A stretch of DNA of 41,062 nt, taken from NCBI GenBank assembly GCA_900556625.1, contig USPQ01000020.1:1-41062 (forward strand), written 5' to 3'. The DNA is from an uncultured Bacteroides sp. (lineage in GTDB: Bacteria > Bacteroidota > Bacteroidia > Bacteroidales > Bacteroidaceae). The stretch's first letter is position 1. Each line of letters opens with the position of its first letter. Below the pieces are notes generated by a model. That model saw nothing but the letters and a program-made list of their open reading frames with translations. It ran no database searches and was not told where the DNA came from. Positions 34,143 to 41,062 of the stretch are shown here, one piece after another. Both the position numbers and the translations under genes were made by a program.

Positions 34143-34559
34143 ATGGCTGTAACTTATCAAACAGAAGGCATCAAAATGCCTGAAATCAAGAAACGCGAGA
34201 CTACGGAATGGATCAAAGCCGTAGCTGCTTCCTATGGAAAAAGACTCGGTGAAATCGCTTATATTTTCTGTTCCGATGAAAAAATTCTGGAAGTAAACCG
34301 CCAATATCTGCAACACGACTACTACACGGACATCATTACTTTCGACTATTGTGAGGGCGACCGCCTGTCCGGAGACTTGTTCATCAGCTTGGATACGGTA
34401 CGCACCAATGCAGAACAATTCGGCGCTTCTTATGACAATGAACTCCACCGTGTCATTATTCACGGGATACTTCATCTTTGCGGTATAAACGATAAAGGAC
34501 CCGGAGAACGGGAAATTATGGAAGCGGCGGAAAATAAGGCATTGGCAATGCTACACTAA
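34143..34559 (+). CDS. ybeY: Endoribonuclease YbeY (16S rRNA maturation factor)
   Basis: This 138-residue protein of the UPF0054/YbeY family takes part in rRNA 3'-end maturation and ribosome quality control. The conserved region DYYTDIITFDY and SGDLFISLDTV precede the metal motif HGILHLCGIND (His107, His111). In E. coli the motif has a third His at the position occupied here by Asp117. This variant is plausible for Bacteroidetes, and the Asp may be a ligand. It follows the SpmAB-like gene and is followed by a hairpin terminator. Confidence 0.9.
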   Translation: MAVTYQTEGIKMPEIKKRETTEWIKAVAASYGKRLGEIAYIFCSDEKILEVNRQYLQHDYYTDIITFDYCEGDRLSGDLFISLDTVRTNAEQFGASYDNELHRVIIHGILHLCGINDKGPGEREIMEAAENKALAMLH

Positions 34560-34599
34560 ATACCAGACTTTCTCAATCATCCTCTATAAATGGAAAAAC

Positions 34600-34626
34600 G
34601 CCCTATCGTAATCACTACGACAGGGC
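34600..34626. terminator. Bidirectional-looking terminator between ybeY and the lipocalin-like gene
   Basis: GCCCTATCGTA (34600-34610) pairs with TACGACAGGGC (34616-34626) at 10 of 11 positions with a 5-nt loop. On the minus strand it is followed by GTTTTTCC, a good T-tract for the opposing operon. On the plus strand the following ATTCTCATT is weaker. Confidence 0.75.
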
Positions 34627-34678
34627 ATTCTCATTAGCCTTCGCTAATTAACATTAAATTATTTAAGAGAGAGATTTA

Positions 34679-35101
34679 TTACTTCTTGTCGGGAGCCACT
34701 TCCGAAGTGACTAACTTCTTGATAGACTTGGTATTCAGATACAGGAAAGCCAACCGTGGAGGTCCGTCCTGCGCAACCAATTCCAATGAATCAGGTGTTA
34801 TGTAACCTATACGTTCACGTGTCTTATACACTTCCACCTTTCCATCTTCTCCTTTGCTAAACCCTTCAACGATTAAATAACCATCTTTATCAATCTTCCA
34901 AGTCTTCAAATCCAAAGAGGGAATATTGACGGCAGAGCATTTCCCACCTTTTTTAAACTCAAATCCTTTCAGTTCACCGGTAGACTGATAGGTATAAGGA
35001 TTGCACCATTTACCTATAATTTGTTTCTCCACCTTCTTCTGTCCATAGCTGCTGAATGCAAAGCAAGACAGAGCCATAACTGTCATTAATAGTTTCTTCA
35101 T
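34679..35101 (-). CDS. Small exported lipocalin-like protein
   Basis: This protein of 140 residues has a signal peptide (TVMALSCFAFSSYG) and a beta-rich body that starts IIGKWCNPYTYQSTGELKGFEFKKGG. That is the pattern of Bacteroidetes lipocalin-like domains, in which a Gly-x-Trp opens a small barrel. No enzyme motif is seen. It is the last gene of the S9 peptidase run, 5 bp after the preceding stop and just before the terminator, so it is probably co-expressed with the peptidases. The function is unknown. Confidence 0.65.
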   Translation of the reverse strand: MKKLLMTVMALSCFAFSSYGQKKVEKQIIGKWCNPYTYQSTGELKGFEFKKGGKCSAVNIPSLDLKTWKIDKDGYLIVEGFSKGEDGKVEVYKTRERIGYITPDSLELVAQDGPPRLAFLYLNTKSIKKLVTSEVAPDKK

Positions 35102-35106
35102 TTCAT

Positions 35107-37812
35107 TTATTTTTCTAGTAAATCATATTTTTGGTCAATGCCACGTTCCCTCAGATGAATACCCTCTTTCATCCAACGCGGTTCTTTTGTTCCTTTCAGG
35201 TAATAGTCGAAGAATTGCATCATCCGGATAGTCCAGTCCTTCTGGGCAGCCTGATTACTAAGGAAATGTCCTTCACCTTTGTAGTTGAGATGCCATGCCG
35301 GACGCTGTAAACGGCGCATAGCCAAATACAAGGCACGCCCCTGTTCATAAGCCACAGCCTCATCTTTGTCATTATGCCAGATCAGTAACGGCGTATGTAT
35401 CTTATCGGCCTCTATGATAGCGGAGTTTGCCAGATATTTGTCCTTGGCTTCCCACAAATTCTTTCCCATACGGCTTTGCCATTCTTCGTACATGAAATAA
35501 CGCGGTAAACCGCTTCCACCACGAATGCCCAAATAACCGGTCACCATATCAGTGATAGGAGCACCAATATTGGCACAAGTAAATAGATCGGTTTTAGTCA
35601 CCAGATAACTGGTTTGGAATCCTGACCAGCTATGTCCTTGCAGACCTATCTTTCCCGGATGTGCTATCCCCTGCTCTATCAAATATTTGGTTCCGCTTAC
35701 TACGGCATCATAACAACTCTGTCCCGGTATTCCTATAGTGAAATGCACATCCGGCATGAATACGATATATCCGTTGCTGACGAAATACATCACATCACCC
35801 ATTGCGCTGCTCAACATCGGAGCATGATAAGTATTCAATCCACCTGAATGCGTTTCATAGAATTGTACCAGTACGGGATATTCTTTTTGAGGATCATAAT
35901 CTTCCGGCAGATAAAGTATTCCCTTATTGGGTTTATTCTCATAGTTTGTCCATTCCACCAACTTTGCAGTTCCCCATTTGTATTCACTTTGCTGAGGATT
36001 AGCATTCGTTATACGGATCGGATCGGAGAAATCGGCTTTGCTCCACCACAGATCACGGAATTCTGACATATTCTGACGATTCCAGATGCAATACTTCTGA
36101 TTATCCGAGAAACGATGAATCGCATAGATATAAGGACCTTCCGCAAGCTTCTTCAAACGACCTTTCATGTCAAGCGAATAAATGCCTTCATCCATCGTAT
36201 TCTCATCCCACACACTGACTACAACCGTCTCGTCCGGTTTGAAAACTTCCTTATCAATATTGCTGGTCATTTTACGGATAGATCTCTTATTTTTGCGGCC
36301 ATATCCCTTGGTGAAACATTCCGGCTGACGTTCTCCGGTTAAATCTATCTTCCACCAGTCATAAGCATCGTAAATCAGTACATTATTACCATCAGCAGTC
36401 CAACCTGCAATGCCATAGGCAGGCGCAGGATTCGGTTTATCATAAGTTTCCTCGAATACCGGATAACCAATAGCTGTTGAAATATCGGTAACCTTACCCG
36501 TTGTTCCGTCAAACTTATTCCATACCTGTGCAACAGGATCATACATCACAGCCCATTTACCGTTCATTGACCACTTCGGCCTTGTCCGATAGCTACGTCC
36601 TACCAATTGCTTTTTTCCTGTATGTACATTCACAGAATAGATATCAAACGGCACTTCATTAAGCCATTCTTTCTGCATACGATAGGGAGTTTCGTCCGTA
36701 TAAAGCACATAATGTATTTCTTCTGCACGGTCCGGTTCCAACAAATCAGCATGACCGGGAGCTACTTCCATCAATTTTCCGGAAGCAATATCATAGATAT
36801 ATTTTGAATATTGAGGACGGAAATAACGACCACGAGTCTGCAACGTAGGAACTTCATATTCATCCCAAGTCCACAACTCCAGTTCGAAACTCTTATCCGG
36901 CTTTACTTCCTCTTCTTTTTTATCTTTATTTACTTTCTCCTGATAAGGTCTGAGTTCCATTGTCAGGAACTTCTGACTGTGCGACAGAGTGGCCCGCGCA
37001 AGTTCCATTCCTGCCGGTAGAATCACCTCTTTACGGTCGAAGACCAAATCGCAGGTATTCTTCTTTAAAGAGAAATTATACCATAGCGAATCCTTAATAC
37101 TGAATTCTCCTGTCATCAGTTTTGTATCCAAACTGAAAGAAACAGGTTCTTTCTTTACAGCACTCTGATAGATAGTCTGATAGGGTCCCGTCAATGGGCC
37201 ATAACACAATGCGTTTCCTTTTGCCTGCCTGCGTACAAAAATGATAGAACGTCCTTCATTGTACAAGGTATAATAACCAATACTGTCAATCTGAAAAGCA
37301 GTACCGGTTTTCAGATGGCGAACCACCAAACGATTAAAAGACGGGACATGATTGACCGTATCTTTCGGAACGTTTGTCACTGAGACTGAATAAGGAGTTC
37401 CATTTACCGGCCGGAAAGATTCCTTATATTTCCATTCTTTCTTGATACCTGAAGGAAGTTCCATCAGGATCGTCTTCATATTTCCTGTAGAGTCAGCCTT
37501 CTGATAAGAAAGAGCTTGATCCGAATTATAAAACTCAATGTTTTCCACATCATCCAGCAGAATCTCCTTGCGGGTACGTGTATCAAACAGATGTACAGTT
37601 TTTGCGTCGGTGTTTTCAGGATTGTACTCCATAGGTGCAATCCGGTAGGTAACCCAACGTCCTGTCGGGGAGATATCCGGCGATTCAACACGCTTCCACG
37701 ACATGCAGGCTTCAATGTCAACCGGCTTCTTCTGTGTTTGAGCATCGACACTCGGGACAAAACCGGCTAACACTCCCACTATTAATCCGATTCCCATTAT
37801 TGTCTGCTTCAT
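35107..37812 (-). CDS. S9 prolyl-oligopeptidase-family serine peptidase, exported
   Basis: This is an exported peptidase of about 901 residues: signal peptide (GIGLIVGVLAGFVPSVDA), a long beta-propeller-like region (to about 640), then an alpha/beta-hydrolase domain with GLQGHSWSGFQTSYL (nucleophile Ser in GHSWSG), an Asp in WHNDKDEAVAYEQG and the His in GEGHFLSN. I chose the ATG at 37812 because AAAGGAG lies a few bases upstream, an unusually clear Shine-Dalgarno for this organism, and because the signal peptide begins there. A start at 37830 would overlap the preceding gene. One base separates it from the stop of the upstream S9 gene, so the two are translationally coupled. It is longer than typical DPP-IV. 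The substrate is unknown. Confidence 0.9.
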   Translation of the reverse strand: MKQTIMGIGLIVGVLAGFVPSVDAQTQKKPVDIEACMSWKRVESPDISPTGRWVTYRIAPMEYNPENTDAKTVHLFDTRTRKEILLDDVENIEFYNSDQALSYQKADSTGNMKTILMELPSGIKKEWKYKESFRPVNGTPYSVSVTNVPKDTVNHVPSFNRLVVRHLKTGTAFQIDSIGYYTLYNEGRSIIFVRRQAKGNALCYGPLTGPYQTIYQSAVKKEPVSFSLDTKLMTGEFSIKDSLWYNFSLKKNTCDLVFDRKEVILPAGMELARATLSHSQKFLTMELRPYQEKVNKDKKEEEVKPDKSFELELWTWDEYEVPTLQTRGRYFRPQYSKYIYDIASGKLMEVAPGHADLLEPDRAEEIHYVLYTDETPYRMQKEWLNEVPFDIYSVNVHTGKKQLVGRSYRTRPKWSMNGKWAVMYDPVAQVWNKFDGTTGKVTDISTAIGYPVFEETYDKPNPAPAYGIAGWTADGNNVLIYDAYDWWKIDLTGERQPECFTKGYGRKNKRSIRKMTSNIDKEVFKPDETVVVSVWDENTMDEGIYSLDMKGRLKKLAEGPYIYAIHRFSDNQKYCIWNRQNMSEFRDLWWSKADFSDPIRITNANPQQSEYKWGTAKLVEWTNYENKPNKGILYLPEDYDPQKEYPVLVQFYETHSGGLNTYHAPMLSSAMGDVMYFVSNGYIVFMPDVHFTIGIPGQSCYDAVVSGTKYLIEQGIAHPGKIGLQGHSWSGFQTSYLVTKTDLFTCANIGAPITDMVTGYLGIRGGSGLPRYFMYEEWQSRMGKNLWEAKDKYLANSAIIEADKIHTPLLIWHNDKDEAVAYEQGRALYLAMRRLQRPAWHLNYKGEGHFLSNQAAQKDWTIRMMQFFDYYLKGTKEPRWMKEGIHLRERGIDQKYDLLEK

Positions 37813-37813
37813 T

Positions 37814-40171
37814 TTATCTTCTCCTTTCATCTTTTATCATATCTTTATTCAAATCAATATCACAGTCTGCCGAGTTATCATGTAACAACAGACGTGCAAA
37901 ATGACGCCACATTTTATGCTCAAAAAAGCTCTCGGACTCACCGAAGAATCCATGAGTACATTTAGGTAACACAAACATATCAAAGTCCTTGTCCGCTTTA
38001 ATCAATGCATCTACCAGACGTAAAGTATTGGCCGGATTCACAGTCTGGTCTATGGCACCGGTAAACAGCAGCAATCCATGTTTGTAATTCTTCGCCAACT
38101 CCTGATTCGGACGCACACGTACACTATAATCATACGTTTTGCTCTCTACTCCCAAACTGTCTTTAGTCGTTGTCACCTTCTCATCTACACCATAATGAAT
38201 CTCCACGAAACCTTTATTGTAAATACGATTGTCATGGTTACCGGCCGATGAGACAGCAGCCGAATAAAAGTCCGGATAAGTGCAAATAGCGGCAGCCGAC
38301 ATAAATCCGCCGCCTGAATGACCGTAAATACCTACCTTGGTAGCATCTATAAAGGGATAACGGGCAGCCAGTTGTTCGATAGCATATTTATCATCCGCCA
38401 GCGGATAATCGCGCATATTATTGTATCCATAGGTATGATAAGCCTTTCCACGCATTGGAGTACCCCCTCTGTGGCCTACGGTAATTACAATGAATCCCAG
38501 TTGAGCCAAACGGGTGTTATAAACATCATTTATTGTGAAACGAGTCGGCACGTACTCGAAGAACGGCCCCGGATAAACATTTGAAATAATAGGGTAAACT
38601 TTCGTCGAATCAAAATCGGCGGGCTTCCACATCACACCATAAAGGTCGGTTACTCCGTCGGCAGCTTTTACTTTAAAACGTTCCGGAGCTTTCCAGCCCA
38701 TTTCATAGACAGGTTGCAAGTCCGGTTTCTCCAATGTCATGATTACCTTCCCATTCCGGTTGCGAACCACGTTTACCGGCTCCTGCGACACGGTAGAATA
38801 TGAATCTACCAGATAGCGACAGGAGGGAGAGATACTGACTTCGTGTGACGCATTCTCCGGCGTCAACAGACGGAGTGCATTCGGACGATCCAAATGAGCT
38901 TCATAAAGAATATAGTAATAAGGGTCAATTCCTTTCTCCCGTCCATAACCATAGAAATACATCTTGCGTCCGACAGTATCAATTTGCGCAACCGGGCCGG
39001 CTACCCAAGTACCGTCTGTCAGTTGATTCTTCAGGTTTCCTGTTGCTGTATCATACAGATAATAATGTCCCCAACCGTTACGTTCGGAACGGAACAGGAT
39101 TTCTTTTCCGTCATTCAGGAAAGAAACATTACGCATCTGATAATCGAGATACGGCTTGTTTTCTTCATGAATCACCACACGCACTTTTCCGGTCTCTACA
39201 TCCACTTCGCAAATATCCGACTGGTTCCATGTACGGTTATAGCGTTGGAAGTACAAACGTTTTCCGTCTTTTGACGCATACAATACATCAATATACTGAT
39301 CCGGCCAACGATTGATATCCACCTTCTTAACTTCCCGCTTGTCTATATCTCCCAACAGTAATTCATATTGAGTCACATTTTTATCACCGGCCAATTCAGC
39401 TTTATAAGTGATCAGTTCAGGAGAAGGCTTGGATAAAGAATTAATAACCCACAAGTCACGGACTTTCCGGTTGTCTTCACGGACAGCGTAGAAACGGTGG
39501 CTTCCCGGAATCCAGTGAGCCGATTCGGCTCCGAAACGGCCTTCCATCTTGCCTTCGTCTTCACGGTTGAATGTATAATCCGGCATACCGTCCGTCGTCA
39601 ATTGAACCGGGATTGTATCCTGTCCCTTTTTCGGGTTTCCAACGAAATACAAGTTATCCTTACTGGCATAAAGAAAATACAAGCTATCCGGAGAATATTT
39701 CATCCAATACGGGTCGCCGGTTTTATACGTCGGCTTCTCATCGAGTTGCTTCAATTCTTTTGTATGGATATTGTATGTATAAAGTCCGCGGTCAAAATCA
39801 ATACGAATGGTTTCGTTGTCCTTCATAAATGTGAAAGACAAATGCGGATCTGCCGAAGAATAGGCTTTCTTGGTATATACTGCAATTTTGCTCAATAACT
39901 CATCCGTATCAAACAACAATCGTTTCTCCTTCTTCTTCGGATTAACATAATAATATTTCTTTCCTTCACGTGTTGTAAAAGAGTAATAAAAGCAATCCGT
40001 ATCGTTGATAAACGTCGGTCTGACTTCTGTAGAATACTTATCTATAGGATTTTGCTCCAACAAACGGAACTTTTCCGCTAACTGATAATTCGCTTTTTGT
40101 TGCGCACCGGCAAGGTTGCATGATACTAATGCAACCGCCAGGCACAAATATCTAAAGAGAGAGTTTTTCAT
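37814..40171 (-). CDS. S9B (DPP-IV-like) serine peptidase, exported
   Basis: This exported peptidase of 785 residues has a signal peptide (LCLAVALVSCNLAGAQQ), a DPP-IV N-terminal propeller (about 50-500), and a catalytic domain with IYGHSGGGFMSAAA (Ser in GHSGGG), an Asp in TGAIDQTVNPANT and the His in LPKCTHGFFG. It would release N-terminal dipeptides, typically X-Pro, in the periplasm. The internal SCN in the signal region could be read as a lipobox, but AGAQQ at the end favours signal peptidase I. It is followed at 1 bp by the next S9 gene and preceded at 18 bp by a close paralogue. Confidence 0.9.
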   Translation of the reverse strand: MKNSLFRYLCLAVALVSCNLAGAQQKANYQLAEKFRLLEQNPIDKYSTEVRPTFINDTDCFYYSFTTREGKKYYYVNPKKKEKRLLFDTDELLSKIAVYTKKAYSSADPHLSFTFMKDNETIRIDFDRGLYTYNIHTKELKQLDEKPTYKTGDPYWMKYSPDSLYFLYASKDNLYFVGNPKKGQDTIPVQLTTDGMPDYTFNREDEGKMEGRFGAESAHWIPGSHRFYAVREDNRKVRDLWVINSLSKPSPELITYKAELAGDKNVTQYELLLGDIDKREVKKVDINRWPDQYIDVLYASKDGKRLYFQRYNRTWNQSDICEVDVETGKVRVVIHEENKPYLDYQMRNVSFLNDGKEILFRSERNGWGHYYLYDTATGNLKNQLTDGTWVAGPVAQIDTVGRKMYFYGYGREKGIDPYYYILYEAHLDRPNALRLLTPENASHEVSISPSCRYLVDSYSTVSQEPVNVVRNRNGKVIMTLEKPDLQPVYEMGWKAPERFKVKAADGVTDLYGVMWKPADFDSTKVYPIISNVYPGPFFEYVPTRFTINDVYNTRLAQLGFIVITVGHRGGTPMRGKAYHTYGYNNMRDYPLADDKYAIEQLAARYPFIDATKVGIYGHSGGGFMSAAAICTYPDFYSAAVSSAGNHDNRIYNKGFVEIHYGVDEKVTTTKDSLGVESKTYDYSVRVRPNQELAKNYKHGLLLFTGAIDQTVNPANTLRLVDALIKADKDFDMFVLPKCTHGFFGESESFFEHKMWRHFARLLLHDNSADCDIDLNKDMIKDERRR

Positions 40172-40189
40172 AAAATCTTATCTATTGTC

Positions 40190-41062
40190 TTATTTACTAC
40201 GGTTAATATCTCCCCAATAGTCTGCACGGGTATCACCTAGCAAATGTTTGGCAAAGAAACGGTACATTTTCTTCTCAAAATACTCATCGGCAGAGCCATA
40301 TCCATGACCGGCTCCGGGAATGACAAGCATATCGAAATCCTTACCGGCCTCAATCAAAGCCTGAGCCATACGGTATGTATGTGCAGGATTCACGTTCTTA
40401 TCCATATCTCCGGTTACAAGCATCAAGTGTCCTTTCAGATTCTTGGCTATCTCTGCATTCGACTTTACTCTAAACTTGTATTCATATTCTTTGGTCTCGT
40501 TACCCAGACTGTCTTTCACCACCTTCTCTACTTCTCTTACACCATTGTAACATTCTCCCCAACCACGGTTATAGATACTATTATCATGGTTTCCGGAACA
40601 AGAAACGGCAGCCTTATAAAAGTCCGGATAAGTGCAGATAGCAGCCGCAGCCATAAATCCGCCACCGGAATGTCCGTAGATACCAACTTTCTTACCGTCA
40701 ATAAACGAGTGGCGCTGAGCCAACTGCTCAATAGCATACTTATCATCTTCCAACGGATAATCACGCATATTGCCGTAACCGTAACGGTGATATGCCTTTC
40801 CACGCATCGGAGTATCTCCCCTATGGCCTACAGTGATTACAATAAAGCCAAGCTGCGCCATACGGGTACAATAGCTATCATCCAACGTAAAGTTAGTAGG
40901 AACGAACCCGAAGTATGGTCCCGGATAAACAACCGAAATAATCGGATATTTCTTTTCCGGATCAAAATTAGACGGCTTCCACATCACTCCATACAAATCC
41001 GTAACATTATCGGCAGCTTTCACCACAAAATTTTCCGGCTTCTTCCAACCGGCGGCATATAC
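40190..41062 (-). CDS. S9B (DPP-IV-like) serine peptidase, 3' part only
   Basis: The frame is open to the right edge of the window, so only the last 290 residues are visible. The GTG at 41026 is an internal Val, since VYAAGWKKPENF precedes it in frame. The catalytic domain is complete: IYGHSGGGFMAAAA, TGDMDKNVNPAHT and IPGAGHGYG. It is a close paralogue of the neighbouring gene, sharing PMRGKAYHxYGYxNMRDYPL and DDKYAIEQLA, and points to a tandem duplication. The N-terminal propeller and promoter lie outside the window. Confidence 0.92.
   Translation of the reverse strand, partial: VYAAGWKKPENFVVKAADNVTDLYGVMWKPSNFDPEKKYPIISVVYPGPYFGFVPTNFTLDDSYCTRMAQLGFIVITVGHRGDTPMRGKAYHRYGYGNMRDYPLEDDKYAIEQLAQRHSFIDGKKVGIYGHSGGGFMAAAAICTYPDFYKAAVSCSGNHDNSIYNRGWGECYNGVREVEKVVKDSLGNETKEYEYKFRVKSNAEIAKNLKGHLMLVTGDMDKNVNPAHTYRMAQALIEAGKDFDMLVIPGAGHGYGSADEYFEKKMYRFFAKHLLGDTRADYWGDINRSK

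Noticed and set aside
40991..41026. GTG at 41026 as the start of a short S9 protein
   Set aside because: The frame continues to the window edge with conserved S9B sequence, so the gene is simply cut by the window.

Overview
The window is a chromosomal segment of a gut-type Bacteroides. The signs are a SusC/SusD pair, a hybrid two-component sensor (HTCS), lipoproteins with SusD-type export signals, A-rich leaders with few Shine-Dalgarno sites, and -7 boxes of the Bacteroidetes form TAnnTTTG. I cannot name the species. No rRNA, tRNA, CRISPR array or complete insertion sequence was seen.

Region 1 (about 100-20460) is a polysaccharide/glycoprotein utilization locus (PUL). An HTCS regulator (160-4134) faces a six-gene minus-strand run: susC, susD, a surface M60-type (mucinase-like) metallopeptidase carrying BACON and CBM32-like domains, a second, smaller M60-type peptidase with a signal-peptidase-I leader, a heparinase II/III-like lyase, and a GH109-type NAD-dependent alpha-N-acetylgalactosaminidase. 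A divergent two-gene operon on the plus strand encodes a GH88 unsaturated glucuronyl hydrolase and a DUF2264 protein. The inferred logic is that a surface peptidase cuts a glycosylated protein, SusCD imports glycopeptides, and a periplasmic peptidase, lyase, GH88, DUF2264 enzyme and GH109 take them apart. The target would be a host glycoprotein or proteoglycan carrying both uronic acid and GalNAc. This combination is the most interesting metabolic system in the window.

Region 2 (20517-26107) is housekeeping: an M16 peptidase, a tight operon of LOG-family phosphoribohydrolase, single-domain arabinose-5-phosphate isomerase (Kdo pathway) and PfkB-type sugar kinase, then a DEAD-box RNA helicase under a strong-looking promoter that overlaps a 17-bp palindrome.

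Region 3 (26019-32759) is a minus-strand run of ruvB, a Wzx/MOP-like flippase, a DUF389 membrane protein and an S46 dipeptidyl-peptidase (DPP7-type). Between ruvB and the flippase sits a compact element of about 550 bp: one DUF559 (PD-(D/E)XK nuclease-like) gene flanked by perfect 67-bp inverted repeats, each with its own internal hairpin. It looks like a minimal mobile or invertible nuclease cassette and is the best candidate for an undescribed system. A second, gene-less, roughly 98-bp palindromic structure lies at 26019-26116.

Region 4 (32864-41062) has a plus-strand SpmA/SpmB-like fusion and ybeY, then a minus-strand cluster of three S9 peptidases (the last cut by the window edge) and a small exported lipocalin-like protein.
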